A stretch of DNA of 64,000 nucleotides from NCBI RefSeq assembly GCF_016908775.1, contig NZ_JAFBEP010000001.1, positions 124,001 through 188,000 of the forward strand. The letters are read 5' to 3'. The position numbers and the translations under genes were made by a program. This stretch comes from Defluviitalea raffinosedens (GTDB lineage: Bacteria; Bacillota; Clostridia; Lachnospirales; Defluviitaleaceae). Below are positions 55,723-64,000 of this stretch, in pieces; position 1 is the first letter of the stretch, and each line of letters opens with the position of its first letter. The notes under the pieces are model-generated. The model searched no databases. It was given only the letters and a program-made list of their open reading frames with translations, and was not told where the DNA came from.

Positions 55723-56372
55723 TATTTACTCACTTCCAATGCTTCTTTAATCCGATTACTTATTTCTTCCACTTCACCAACACCGTCTACAGTTGTAAGT
55801 ATTCCCTTATTTTGATAGTATTCAATCAACGGTTGAGTTTGTTCATGGTAAATTTCTAATCTTTTTCTGACGGTTTCTTCTTTGTCATCATCCCGCTGTA
55901 TTAAATCTGAACTGCACTCATCACAAATGTTTTCTTTTGCAGGCTTCTTAAACTCGATGTGATAAGAAGCACCACATTGTGGGCATACTCGTCTTCCGCT
56001 CATTCTTATAATTATCTTTTCATCTGGAACATGAACATTTACAGCTCTGTCAAGTTTTATACCCATATGATCCAAAGCCTCATCCAACGCCTTAGCTTGT
56101 GGTATAGTTCTTGGAAATCCGTCCAGTATGAAACCGTTCTTACAATCATCCTGGGTAAGTCTGTCTTTTACAATTTCCACAACCAATTCATCAGGTACTA
56201 AAAGACCTTTATCCATGTATTCTTTAGCTTTCTTGCCTAAATCCGTTTCATTCTTTATATTCATTCTGAGTATATCCCCAGTAGAAATCTGAGGAATATT
56301 ATATGCCTTGGAAAGAAGTTGTGCTTGTGTTCCTTTGCCAGCTCCCGGTGCGCCTAGCATAATCAATCTCAT
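55722..56372 (-). CDS. adk: Adenylate kinase (zinc-LID type)
   Basis: Adk equilibrates ATP + AMP with 2 ADP. In 216 residues: P-loop GAPGAGKGTQ, GFPRTIPQA, and a LID domain with a four-cysteine zinc site (CPQC ... CDEC), the Gram-positive form. It lies between secY and map as in other Firmicutes. Confidence 0.96.
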   Translation of the reverse strand: MRLIMLGAPGAGKGTQAQLLSKAYNIPQISTGDILRMNIKNETDLGKKAKEYMDKGLLVPDELVVEIVKDRLTQDDCKNGFILDGFPRTIPQAKALDEALDHMGIKLDRAVNVHVPDEKIIIRMSGRRVCPQCGASYHIEFKKPAKENICDECSSDLIQRDDDKEETVRKRLEIYHEQTQPLIEYYQNKGILTTVDGVGEVEEISNRIKEALEVSK

Positions 56373-56392
56373 AATGGTCTCCTCCTTGGGCT

Positions 56393-57649
56393 CTAGCTTA
56401 AAAAGCCTTTGTAATGCCTCATGAGCATTTGAGCTTCCATTTGCTTAACAGTATCCAATGCTACACCTACTACGATCAGTAATGAGGTTCCTCCGAAACT
56501 AACGTTCATCTTAAATATCGCCTGTAAAGCTACAGGCATAAGAGCAATGATCGCTAAGAAAATGGCTCCAACCAGTGTAATTTGGTTAACAACTTTAGTT
56601 AAATAGTCTGCTGTTGGTTTCCCCGGTCTGATCCCTGGAATAAATCCTCCGTTTTTCTTCATATTATTTGCGATCTCAATTGGATTAAATGTGATCGTTG
56701 AATAGAAGAATGTAAAGAAGAGGATAAGGAGTGCATAAAGCACTGCACCAAAGGGATGAGTCCAACGAAGCCAAACTAAGATTTTACCCCAAACTCCTGT
56801 TGGATTCGCTACAAAGAAATTGGTTACCATCTCAGGAAATTGAAGTAAAGACATAGCAAAGATAATTGGTATAACCCCTGCTAAGTTTACTTTCACAGGA
56901 ATATGGGTGGATTGGCCTCCATATACCTTTCTTCCTGATGTTCTCTTCGCATATTGAACAGCAATTCTTCTTTCTCCTTGTTGCACCAAAACAACAAAAG
57001 CAATCATAATTACGAAGACTACTAGCAGGAGCGCCGTGACAACGTAATTTTTATAGCTTAGAAGTACATTGACACCTACAGGTAATCTGGACACAATGTT
57101 TACAAAGATAATCAGTGAAGTTCCATTGCCGATTCCTTTTTCGGTGATCTGTTCTCCAATCCACATCATGAAGGCAGTTCCAGCTACAAATGAAAGAATT
57201 GCAACAATCCAAGACCATAAATTTGGATTAATTAAAACGTTTTGGTTGCGCATTGCAAAGGTGAAGCCCCATGCCTGGATTGCAGCCAATACAATGGTCA
57301 AATACCTTGTGTATTTTGCAATTGTTTTTCTTCCTTCTTCTCCTTCTTTAGCCATCTCTTCCAATTTAGGAATAGCTATTTGGAGAAGTTGAAGGATAAT
57401 GGATGCATTAATATAAGGAACTATTCCCATTGCAAAAATAGTCATATTTTGCAATGCCCCACCAGAAATCATGTCAAAAAGCCCTAAAGCTCCTCCCTGC
57501 TGTTTTAATAAATTCTTGATTGCAGAGGCATTAACACCAGGAACAGGAATATGGGCTCCTAAACGAATTACTAACAACATCATAAATGTATATATTAATC
57601 TTTTTCTTAAATCAGGTATCTTCCAGGCGTTTCTAAGGGTTTTGAACAC
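56393..57649 (-). CDS. secY: Preprotein translocase subunit SecY
   Basis: A protein of 418 residues with ten transmembrane helices, the channel of the Sec translocon. Motifs: DMISGGALQNMTIFAMGIVPYINASII (plug and helix 2, in part), VRLIFR-like cytoplasmic start, and a C-terminal KQMEAQMLMRHYKGFL. The start is a GTG after AGAGGTGATTTAG, directly abutting the rplO stop. Confidence 0.96.
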   Translation of the reverse strand: MFKTLRNAWKIPDLRKRLIYTFMMLLVIRLGAHIPVPGVNASAIKNLLKQQGGALGLFDMISGGALQNMTIFAMGIVPYINASIILQLLQIAIPKLEEMAKEGEEGRKTIAKYTRYLTIVLAAIQAWGFTFAMRNQNVLINPNLWSWIVAILSFVAGTAFMMWIGEQITEKGIGNGTSLIIFVNIVSRLPVGVNVLLSYKNYVVTALLLVVFVIMIAFVVLVQQGERRIAVQYAKRTSGRKVYGGQSTHIPVKVNLAGVIPIIFAMSLLQFPEMVTNFFVANPTGVWGKILVWLRWTHPFGAVLYALLILFFTFFYSTITFNPIEIANNMKKNGGFIPGIRPGKPTADYLTKVVNQITLVGAIFLAIIALMPVALQAIFKMNVSFGGTSLLIVVGVALDTVKQMEAQMLMRHYKGFLS

Positions 57650-58090
57650 CTAAATCACCTCTGCTTTTCCACCGGCAGCTTCGATCTTTTCTACTGCTGA
57701 TTTGCTGTAATAGTTAACCATTACAGTTAATTTCTTGGTTATGTCTCCGTTCCCGAGAATTTTTACGCCGTCTTTAGGATTTTTGATGATGCCTGCTTCT
57801 TTTAAAGTATCTACAGTTACTACTGTGTTGTCTTCAAAGATATTCAAACGATCTACATTAATTGCTATGATTTCTTTACTGTTTCTATTTGTGAATCCTC
57901 TCTTAGGAAGACGTCTGTAAAGTGGCATTTGTCCACCTTCAAAACCAGGTCTTACGCCGCCACCTGAACGTGCTTTCTGACCTTTATGTCCCTTTCCTGC
58001 AGTTTTACCTGCACCAGAAGCATGACCTCTTCCTTTTCTGAAACGGTTTTGTTTGGAACCTTCTGCTGGTCTTAATTCACTTAAGTTCAT
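57650..58090 (-). CDS. rplO: 50S ribosomal protein L15
   Basis: A 146-residue L15 with the basic N-terminus ([27 protein letters not shown] in part), [18 protein letters not shown] and C-terminal [15 protein letters not shown]. The stop abuts the secY start with no gap. Confidence 0.97.
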   Translation of the reverse strand: MNLSELRPAEGSKQNRFRKGRGHASGAGKTAGKGHKGQKARSGGGVRPGFEGGQMPLYRRLPKRGFTNRNSKEIIAINVDRLNIFEDNTVVTVDTLKEAGIIKNPKDGVKILGNGDITKKLTVMVNYYSKSAVEKIEAAGGKAEVI

Positions 58091-58119
58091 CTTGGCACCT
58101 CCTTTAAAGTCTTATTTTC

Positions 58120-58302
58120 TTATATTTCTTCAACCTTTACGAGATGAGAAATTCTGTTAATCATTCCACGAATGGCTGCATTGTCTTGGTGTTCAACTGT
58201 TTTATGCATTTTTGTAAGGCCTAAAGCTTGTGCAGTAAGCTTTTGCTTAGGTTTTGCGCCAATTGTGGATTTCACTAATGTAATTTTTAATTTATTGGCC
58301 AT
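58120..58302 (-). CDS. rpmD: 50S ribosomal protein L30
   Basis: A 60-residue L30: [25 protein letters not shown], then [19 protein letters not shown]. In the canonical place between rpsE and rplO. Confidence 0.96.
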   Translation of the reverse strand: MANKLKITLVKSTIGAKPKQKLTAQALGLTKMHKTVEHQDNAAIRGMINRISHLVKVEEI

Positions 58303-58314
58303 CGCAATTCCTCC

Positions 58315-58824
58315 TTATCCCAGAAGTTCTTCTAATGTTTTACCACGTAACTTTGCAACGTCTTCTGGATTTTTAAGATTTTTTAGAGCTTCGATCGTTG
58401 CATTAACAACGTTTCTCTTATTATTGGAACCCAAGGATTTTGTTCTAATATTGCGAATTCCTGCTAATTCAAGTACCGCACGAGCTGGACCACCTGCAAT
58501 AACTCCAGTACCTTCAGCAGCGGGTTTTAATAATACTCTCGCACTGCCAAATTCTCCTATAAATTCATGAGGAATACTGTCATTTTTATCTCTTGGAACA
58601 TAGATTAAGTTTTTCTTTGCATCCTCTATAGCTTTTCTGATTGCATCAGGAATTTCAGTTGATTTTCCTAATCCAGCACCTACATAGCCGTTTTCGTCAC
58701 CAACAACTACTAAAGCAGAGAATCGGAAGTTTCGTCCACCTTTAACTACCTTGGTAACCCTTTTAATTGTAACTACTCTTTCTTTTAAGTCCAAATTGCT
58801 TGCGTCAATTTTAGTTCTAGGCAT
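58315..58824 (-). CDS. rpsE: 30S ribosomal protein S5
   Basis: A 169-residue S5: [33 protein letters not shown], and the C-terminal domain ([29 protein letters not shown] in part). The start is the ATG preceded by GGAGGG; a longer frame upstream runs into rplR and is ignored. Confidence 0.96.
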   Translation of the reverse strand: MPRTKIDASNLDLKERVVTIKRVTKVVKGGRNFRFSALVVVGDENGYVGAGLGKSTEIPDAIRKAIEDAKKNLIYVPRDKNDSIPHEFIGEFGSARVLLKPAAEGTGVIAGGPARAVLELAGIRNIRTKSLGSNNKRNVVNATIEALKNLKNPEDVAKLRGKTLEELLG

Positions 58825-58840
58825 CTTTTTCCCTCCTTTA

Positions 58841-59209
58841 CTAGAATTGTAATCCAGCTTCTCTAGCTGCATCAGCTAATGCTTTTACTTTTCCGTGATA
58901 TATATATCCTCCACGATCGAATACCACTTCAGTAACACCTTTATCTAAAGCTCTACGAGCAACTATTTCGCCTACTAGCTTAGCTGCCTGCACATTATTG
59001 GTTTTTTCGAGCTGTTTCGCAATATCTTTTTCCAGTGTTGATGCTGCAACTAATGTAGTTCCTTTAACATCATCAATGATTTGTGCATAGATATGTTTAT
59101 CACTTCTAAATACGGATAATCTGGGTCTTTCGGTTGTGCCATGGATTTTCTTACGTATTTTTAAGTGTTTCTTTGCACGAACTTCAGAACGAGATTCTTT
59201 TCGAATCAT
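58841..59209 (-). CDS. rplR: 50S ribosomal protein L18
   Basis: A 122-residue L18, 5S rRNA binding: [57 protein letters not shown]. Order rplF-rplR-rpsE is canonical. Confidence 0.97.
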   Translation of the reverse strand: MIRKESRSEVRAKKHLKIRKKIHGTTERPRLSVFRSDKHIYAQIIDDVKGTTLVAASTLEKDIAKQLEKTNNVQAAKLVGEIVARRALDKGVTEVVFDRGGYIYHGKVKALADAAREAGLQF

Positions 59210-59230
59210 GTGGATTTCACCCCTTTTCTA

Positions 59231-59767
59231 TTACTTACCGGTTTTACCTTCTTTTCTTCTGATCACTTCGTTTTCATATTTGATTCCTTTACCTTTATAA
59301 GGTTCTGGAGGACGTTTGAATCGAATTTCGGCTGCATATTGGCCAACTTTTTCTTTATCGATTCCACGAACGATGATTTTATTTCCGTCTACTGTGCTTT
59401 CAATACCTTCAGGATCTTCCATTTCAACCGGATGAGAATATCCTAAGGATAAGATTAATTTCTTTCCTTGTTTTTGTGCTCTGTATCCTACACCGTTGAT
59501 TTCCAATACTTTAGAGAATCCATTTGTTACTCCCTCTACCATATTGGCAACCAGTGTTCTTGTTAAACCATGTAGTGCTTTGTGCTTTTTAAGATCACTT
59601 GGTCTTGTTACTACTACTTGATTATCTTCAACCGCTACATTGATTTCAGCGGATAATTGTCTTTCTAAGGTTCCTTTTGGCCCTTTTACGGTTACAAGAT
59701 TTCCATCACCAACTTTTACTTCTACACCTGATGGAATTGTAATCGGTAATTTACCAATACGTGACAT
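59231..59767 (-). CDS. rplF: 50S ribosomal protein L6
   Basis: A 178-residue L6 with two alpha-beta repeats: [29 protein letters not shown], then the conserved C-terminal [32 protein letters not shown] precedes the ATG. Confidence 0.97.
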   Translation of the reverse strand: MSRIGKLPITIPSGVEVKVGDGNLVTVKGPKGTLERQLSAEINVAVEDNQVVVTRPSDLKKHKALHGLTRTLVANMVEGVTNGFSKVLEINGVGYRAQKQGKKLILSLGYSHPVEMEDPEGIESTVDGNKIIVRGIDKEKVGQYAAEIRFKRPPEPYKGKGIKYENEVIRRKEGKTGK

Positions 59768-59816
59768 GGTTGCACCTCCTTAAGCTTATTACACTCTCAT
59801 CATTATTCATATTTTA

Positions 59817-60218
59817 TTACCAAATAAATGCAACAACTTCTCCACCAACGCCTAATTTTCTGGCATCTCTGTCAGTTAATAAACCTTTGCTTGTAGAGAT
59901 GATTGCTGTTCCAAGCCCACCTAATACTCTAGGCAGTTCATCTTTACCAGCAAATACTCTAAGGCCTGGTTTTGAAATTCTTTTTAAACCGGAAATAACT
60001 TTTTCATTTTTGTCTTTTCCGTATTTTAATGTGATACGAATTGTAGCTTTTGCGCCATCTTCAATGATTTCGTATCCTCTAATATATCCTTCGTTTAATA
60101 ATATATCTGCAATCGCCTGTTTCATTTTTGATGCAGGTATATCTACTGTATCATGTTTTGCGATATTGGCATTTCTGATTCTTGTGAGCATATCTGCAAT
60201 TGGATCACTCATTGTCAT
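59817..60218 (-). CDS. rpsH: 30S ribosomal protein S8
   Basis: A 133-residue S8: [33 protein letters not shown] and the C-terminal [26 protein letters not shown]. It binds the central domain of 16S rRNA. The stretch before rplF is 50 bases. Confidence 0.97.
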   Translation of the reverse strand: MTMSDPIADMLTRIRNANIAKHDTVDIPASKMKQAIADILLNEGYIRGYEIIEDGAKATIRITLKYGKDKNEKVISGLKRISKPGLRVFAGKDELPRVLGGLGTAIISTSKGLLTDRDARKLGVGGEVVAFIW

Positions 60219-60241
60219 TGAATGTACCTCCTTCCCCTTTT

Positions 60242-60427
60242 TTACCAGCTAGCTTTTTTAACACCTGGAATTTGACCTTTATATGCTAATTCTCTAAAGC
60301 AAATACGACATACACCAAATTTTCTCAAGTATGCATGAGGTCTTCCACAGATTCTGCAACGATTGTAAGCTCTTGTTGAATACTTTGGCTTACGTTGTTG
60401 CTTAATCACCATAGACTTTTTTGCCAT
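60242..60427 (-). CDS. rpsN: 30S ribosomal protein S14 type Z
   Basis: A 61-residue zinc-type S14 ([21 protein letters not shown] carries the CxxC-x12-CxxC site). The compact zinc form is the one normal for the spc operon of Firmicutes. Confidence 0.97.
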   Translation of the reverse strand: MAKKSMVIKQQRKPKYSTRAYNRCRICGRPHAYLRKFGVCRICFRELAYKGQIPGVKKASW

Positions 60428-60443
60428 TCGTTACCCTCCTTTT

Positions 60444-60983
60444 TTACTTTCTAAATGGCATTCCAAACAATCTCAACAATTCACGAGCTTCTTCGTCCGT
60501 GTTTGCTGTGGTAACAAAAATAACGTCCATACCTCTTACTTTATCAATCTTATCGTATTCTATTTCAGGGAAAATCAATTGTTCTTTGATTCCTAATGCA
60601 TAGTTCCCTCTTCCATCGAATGAATCAGGGCTAACTCCTCTGAAGTCACGAACACGAGGCAACGCCAAGTTGATTAAACGATCAATGAAATCATACATTC
60701 TTTCTCCACGGAGTGTTACTTTACATCCGATAGGCATTCCTTCACGGATTTTGAATGCTGCCACTGACTTTTTAGCTTTTGTTACTACAGGTTTTTGTCC
60801 TGCAATAAGAGTTAAATCGCTTACAGCAGCTTCAAGCACTTTTGGATTGTCTTTTGCTTCTCCAACTCCCATGTTGATGATCACTTTTTCAATCTTGGGC
60901 ACTGCCAATTTATTTTTATATCCGAACTTTTTCATCATTGCATCTACAATTTCGTTTTCATACATTTCTCTTATTCTACTCAA
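60444..60983 (-). CDS. rplE: 50S ribosomal protein L5
   Basis: A 179-residue L5: [42 protein letters not shown] (in part), [18 protein letters not shown]. It binds 5S rRNA. The start codon is a TTG 6 bases after GGAGGG, giving [12 protein letters not shown]. Confidence 0.96.
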   Translation of the reverse strand: MSRIREMYENEIVDAMMKKFGYKNKLAVPKIEKVIINMGVGEAKDNPKVLEAAVSDLTLIAGQKPVVTKAKKSVAAFKIREGMPIGCKVTLRGERMYDFIDRLINLALPRVRDFRGVSPDSFDGRGNYALGIKEQLIFPEIEYDKIDKVRGMDVIFVTTANTDEEARELLRLFGMPFRK

Positions 60984-61004
60984 AGCTTACCCTCCTTCCG
61001 ATGC

Positions 61005-61334
61005 TTAATCAATCACTTCGCCAGTAGATTTTGCAACTCTATAGCGAACTGCTTTCTGACGTCCGTTTCTTTCTTCCATTACTACTTTAACTCCCAATCT
61101 TGTAGGCTTTCCGTTATGCACATACATTACATTGGAAACATGAATAGGACCTTCTTGGTGAATAATTCCGCCCTGTCCCATTGGATTAGCTTTTTTATGC
61201 TTTGTGATCATATTAACGCCTTCTACGATTACACGGCCATTTTTACGGTCAACATGCAGTATCTTGCCTTCTTTTCCGGCGTCTTTTCCAGTAATCACTC
61301 GAACTGTATCGCCTTTTTTAAGTCTAATTTTCAC
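61005..61334 (-). CDS. rplX: 50S ribosomal protein L24
   Basis: A 109-residue L24 with the KOW motif ([21 protein letters not shown]) and the later [23 protein letters not shown]. The start codon is GTG after AAGGAGG. It lies between rplN and rplE. Confidence 0.97.
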   Translation of the reverse strand: MKIRLKKGDTVRVITGKDAGKEGKILHVDRKNGRVIVEGVNMITKHKKANPMGQGGIIHQEGPIHVSNVMYVHNGKPTRLGVKVVMEERNGRQKAVRYRVAKSTGEVID

Positions 61335-61347
61335 TCAAAACACCTCC

Positions 61348-61716
61348 TTATAGTACTTCTGGTGCCAAGGATAATATCTTCATAAATTTCTTTTCTCTTA
61401 ATTCTCTTGCTACTGGTCCGAAAATACGAGTTCCCCTTGGATTCTTATCTTCTTTGATAATAACTGCTGCGTTATCATCAAATTTAATGTAGGAACCATC
61501 TGGTCTTCTAACTTCCTTAACAGTTCTAACTACAACAGCTTTAACAACGTCGCCTTTCTTTACAACACCACCGGGTGTTGCATCTTTAACTGAAGCAACG
61601 ATTATATCTCCAACACTCGCATATCTTACTTTGGATCCGCCCAAAACTCGGATACATAAAAGTTCTTTTGCTCCGGTGTTGTCTGCAACATTTAATCTGG
61701 TTTCTTGTTGAATCAT
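61348..61716 (-). CDS. rplN: 50S ribosomal protein L14
   Basis: A 122-residue L14: [27 protein letters not shown] (in part), [31 protein letters not shown] (in part). It is the usual complete form and forms an inter-subunit bridge. Confidence 0.97.
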   Translation of the reverse strand: MIQQETRLNVADNTGAKELLCIRVLGGSKVRYASVGDIIVASVKDATPGGVVKKGDVVKAVVVRTVKEVRRPDGSYIKFDDNAAVIIKEDKNPRGTRIFGPVARELREKKFMKILSLAPEVL

Positions 61717-61743
61717 AATATACCCTCCTTTCGAGTCGAGACA

Positions 61744-62001
61744 TTATTTTGCTTTTTCTACGATCGATACTAATCTCCATCTCTTGTCTTTGGACAGTGG
61801 TCTTGTTTCCATAACTTTTACGCGATCGCCAACTTTGCATTCATTATTTTCATCATGCGCTTTTAATTTATATGTTCTCTTCACGATTTTTCCATATAAA
61901 GGATGCTTAACATTATTCTCAACAGCTACAACTATGGTTTTATCCATCTTATCGCTGACTACTTTACCGATTAATGTTTTGCGAAGATTTCTTTCTCCCA
62001 C
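61744..62001 (-). CDS. rpsQ: 30S ribosomal protein S17
   Basis: An 85-residue S17: [62 protein letters not shown]. The start is a GTG preceded by GGAGGA with 8 bases between; a longer frame places that site in the gene and lacks family support. Confidence 0.95.
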   Translation of the reverse strand: MGERNLRKTLIGKVVSDKMDKTIVVAVENNVKHPLYGKIVKRTYKLKAHDENNECKVGDRVKVMETRPLSKDKRWRLVSIVEKAK

Positions 62002-62028
62002 AGTGAATTCCTCCTTCCGTAACAATCA

Positions 62029-62232
62029 TTATCCATTGGAACGTTGTGTAATGATTGTTTGAATTCTTGCAATGTTTTTTCTCACTTCTCTGATTCTTGC
62101 TGTATTGTTTAATTGATTGGTTGCATTTTGAAATCTTAAGTTGAACAATTCCTTCTTAGCAGAAACTAATTCTAACTGTAATTCTTCTGACGTTTTATTG
62201 CGTAATTCTTCTAAATATACATTACTCTTCAC
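62029..62232 (-). CDS. rpmC: 50S ribosomal protein L29
   Basis: A 67-residue L29 ([43 protein letters not shown]). The start is taken at a GTG inside the end of rplP, 11 bases overlapping, with GGTGA upstream; this gives [12 protein letters not shown], in line with the MKANEIR... start of Bacillus L29. L29 sits at the exit tunnel and contacts trigger factor and SRP. Confidence 0.92.
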   Translation of the reverse strand: MKSNVYLEELRNKTSEELQLELVSAKKELFNLRFQNATNQLNNTARIREVRKNIARIQTIITQRSNG

Positions 62233-62662
62233 TACTATCACCGTCCATTTCTTGTTCTGCACGTGATACAATTTTACATTTAATTGGCAACTTGTGCATT
62301 GCAAGACGTAAAGCTTCTCTTGCAGTTTCTTCTGCTACTCCTGCAAGTTCAAACATTACTCTGCCTGGCTTTACTACTGCTACCCAATATTCCGGAGAGC
62401 CTTTTCCTTTACCCATACGAGTTTCTGCTGGTTTTTGTGTGATCGGTTTGTCAGGGAATATTTTAATCCAAACCTTACCGCCACGTTTAATATATCTTGT
62501 CATTGCGATACGAGCAGCTTCTATTTGATTGGAAGTGATCCAACTTGGTTCTTCTGCTACAAGTCCGAATTCACCATAAGTGATTTTGTTTCCACGGGTT
62601 GCTTCACCTTTCATACGCCCACGGAATTGCTTACGGTGTTTTACTCTTTTAGGCATTAACAT
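62222..62662 (-). CDS. rplP: 50S ribosomal protein L16
   Basis: A 146-residue L16: [40 protein letters not shown] (in part), [22 protein letters not shown]. The start overlaps the rpsC stop. The last residues ([13 protein letters not shown]) form an acidic tail. Confidence 0.97.
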   Translation of the reverse strand: MLMPKRVKHRKQFRGRMKGEATRGNKITYGEFGLVAEEPSWITSNQIEAARIAMTRYIKRGGKVWIKIFPDKPITQKPAETRMGKGKGSPEYWVAVVKPGRVMFELAGVAEETAREALRLAMHKLPIKCKIVSRAEQEMDGDSSEE

Positions 62663-63321
62663 TATTCATCGCTCCCTTCCTTTTTAGCTCTTTGAGGAAG
62701 AATTTCACCTTTGTAAATCCATACTTTTACGCCGATCTTACCATAAGTTGTATTTGCTTCTGCAAATCCATAGTCAATATCCGCTCTTAATGTTTGCAGA
62801 GGAATAGTTCCTTCATGGTAATGTTCTGTACGAGCAATTTCAGCACCAGCTAAACGGCCGGAACATGCTACTTTGATTCCTTTTGCGCCAGCTTTCATTG
62901 CTCTTCCCATTACTTGCTTCATTGCTCTTCTGAAAGAAATACGGTTTTCTAATTGAAGTGCAACGTTTTCTGCTACTAATTGCGCATCAACTTCTGGTTT
63001 CTTAACTTCAACAATGTTAATCATTACTTTGCTTTCTGTTAATTTTTGAAGCTCATTGCGCAAGTCTTCAATAGAAGCTCCTCCCTTACCAATTACAATA
63101 CCTGGTTTGGAGGTATGAATATGCACTTTTACTCTTTCTGCCGCTCTTTCTATTTCAACATTGGAAATTCCAGCTTCATATAATTTATTTTTAACATAAG
63201 TTCTTAACTTATTATCTTCTATTAATAAATCGGCAAAATTCTTCTTTGGTGCGTACCACTTGGCGCTCCAGTCTTTAATTATACCGACTCTTAAGCCGTG
63301 GGGATTAACTTTTTGTCCCAT
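62662..63321 (-). CDS. rpsC: 30S ribosomal protein S3
   Basis: A 219-residue S3 with KH-domain [18 protein letters not shown] and [22 protein letters not shown] at the start; C-terminal [20 protein letters not shown]. It is part of the mRNA entry helicase. Confidence 0.97.
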   Translation of the reverse strand: MGQKVNPHGLRVGIIKDWSAKWYAPKKNFADLLIEDNKLRTYVKNKLYEAGISNVEIERAAERVKVHIHTSKPGIVIGKGGASIEDLRNELQKLTESKVMINIVEVKKPEVDAQLVAENVALQLENRISFRRAMKQVMGRAMKAGAKGIKVACSGRLAGAEIARTEHYHEGTIPLQTLRADIDYGFAEANTTYGKIGVKVWIYKGEILPQRAKKEGSDE

Positions 63322-63332
63322 ACCTTACCTCC

Positions 63333-63719
63333 TTATCTTTCATTGAGTACAATAGAAATATGACTGGTGTGTTTCTCTATACGATATGCCCTTCCTTGCG
63401 CTCTTGGGCGGATTCTCTTCAATTTTGGTCCTTGGTTTGCATATGCTTCTTCTACATAAAGTTTGGAAACATCCATTCCATAATTGTTTTCTGCATTTGC
63501 TACCGCGGATTTTAATACCTTTTCAATGATTCTTGCAGCATATCTTGGAGTATATGCAAGGATAGCAAGCGCTTCTCCTGCTCCTTTACCTTTTATTGTA
63601 TCAAGAACAATTTTCGCTTTTGTTGCAGATACTCTTGCATATTTTACATGTGCCTTAGGTCTTGTATCTCTATTTTCGTTTCTCGCTCTTTTGATTTGAC
63701 TTCTATGTCCTTTAGCCAT
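63333..63719 (-). CDS. rplV: 50S ribosomal protein L22
   Basis: A 128-residue L22: [22 protein letters not shown] (in part), [27 protein letters not shown] (in part), [10 protein letters not shown]. Its beta hairpin, which lines the exit tunnel and is where some macrolide resistance changes occur, is intact. The N-terminus carries a basic 20-residue extension. Confidence 0.97.
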   Translation of the reverse strand: MAKGHRSQIKRARNENRDTRPKAHVKYARVSATKAKIVLDTIKGKGAGEALAILAYTPRYAARIIEKVLKSAVANAENNYGMDVSKLYVEEAYANQGPKLKRIRPRAQGRAYRIEKHTSHISIVLNER

Positions 63720-63743
63720 GAAGCGACCCTCCTTCCATCAAAA

Positions 63744-64000
63744 TTAACGTACCTTTGATCTCTTTTCAGCGTCTTTTCCGTGTCCTCTATAGGTTCTTGT
63801 TAACGCAAATTCTCCTAATTTATGACCAACCATGTCTTCTGTAATGTATACAGGAACATGTTTTCTTCCATCATGAACAGCAATTGTATGTCCAACCATT
63901 TGTGGGAAAATTGTTGAACGACGAGACCAAGTCTTTATAACCTTTTTCTCTCCGCTTTTGTTCATTGCATCAATTGCTTTTAACAGATGGTCATCTGCAA
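63744..64000 (-). CDS. rpsS: 30S ribosomal protein S19 (5' end cut by window edge)
   Basis: The visible part runs from [17 protein letters not shown]... through [21 protein letters not shown] and [22 protein letters not shown]. The first ten or so residues lie beyond the window, so a 73-residue reading from an internal ATG is not the real gene. Most S19 proteins have FAPTRTF/YRGH; here Pro is replaced by Leu, a minor difference. rplB should follow upstream beyond the edge. Confidence 0.93.
   Translation of the reverse strand, partial: ADDHLLKAIDAMNKSGEKKVIKTWSRRSTIFPQMVGHTIAVHDGRKHVPVYITEDMVGHKLGEFALTRTYRGHGKDAEKRSKVR

Noticed and set aside
61586-61840. 84-residue frame overlapping rplN and rpsQ
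   Set aside because: It is an out-of-frame reading of two ribosomal genes, both of which are intact.
63744-63965. 73-residue S19 starting at an internal ATG
   Set aside because: The same frame continues to the window edge with the typical S19 sequence, so the ATG is internal.

Overview
The window is a low-GC, densely packed stretch of bacterial chromosome from a Gram-positive anaerobe of class Clostridia. The evidence is the murB-rapZ-yvcK-whiA-crh cluster, HPr kinase with a Crh-type HPr, ftsEX beside an M23 peptidase and ctpB, csaB and tagA envelope genes, a stalk-domain (copper amine oxidase N-like) exported protein, AGGAGG-type ribosome binding sites and frequent TTG/GTG starts. The 176-residue L17, about 50 residues longer than in Bacillus, resembles the long form I associate with the Lachnospirales, so that order is my best but unproven guess. 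I see no tRNA, rRNA, CRISPR array, prophage or insertion sequence.

Layout. 1-2077: the end of an unidentified gene, a hemolysin III-type membrane protein and a DUF1836 regulator-like gene. 1817-8017 (minus): murB-rapZ-yvcK-whiA-crh, a ROK sugar kinase and HPr kinase/phosphorylase, tying carbon status to wall synthesis and division. 8164-18316: uvrC, plsC, the uvrBA operon, several orphan small genes and a secreted stalk-domain protein with a duplicated C-terminal domain. 18476-20074 (plus): an MscS channel and a rhomboid-like protein without the catalytic motif. 20181-25510 (minus): ftsE-ftsX-M23 peptidase-ctpB-PDZ membrane protein, a division and wall-remodelling block. 25602-28179: PucR-type regulator, MsmX/UgpC-type sugar ABC ATPase and YitT.

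28179-38764 (minus) is an envelope-polymer block: two LytR-CpsA-Psr proteins, a 953-residue phosphodiester-glycosidase multidomain protein, a small exported protein, a DUF5693 membrane protein, CsaB (pyruvylation of wall polysaccharide) and a TagA/WecG glycosyltransferase. 38980-46348 is accessory: a short-chain dehydrogenase, a NitT/TauT-like ABC importer, an MFS transporter, a chemoreceptor, a small conserved protein and an HD-domain hydrolase.

46671-64000 (minus) is the translation block: rpsI and rplM behind a consensus sigma-A promoter and a probable L13 leader; truA-ecfT-ecfA2-ecfA1; then the S10-spc-alpha ribosomal superoperon in conserved order from rpsS (cut by the window edge) to rplQ, including secY, adk, map, a KOW protein, infA and the short rpmJ.

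The window is mostly housekeeping. The observations most worth following are a Crh-like HPr with Glu in place of the phosphorylatable His; the catalytically blank rhomboid-like protein; the degenerate phosphoesterase-like tail on the NAGPA-type protein; the duplicated domain of the stalk protein; and several regulatory palindromes, including a LexA-like box at uvrBA. I found no clear novel multi-gene system.
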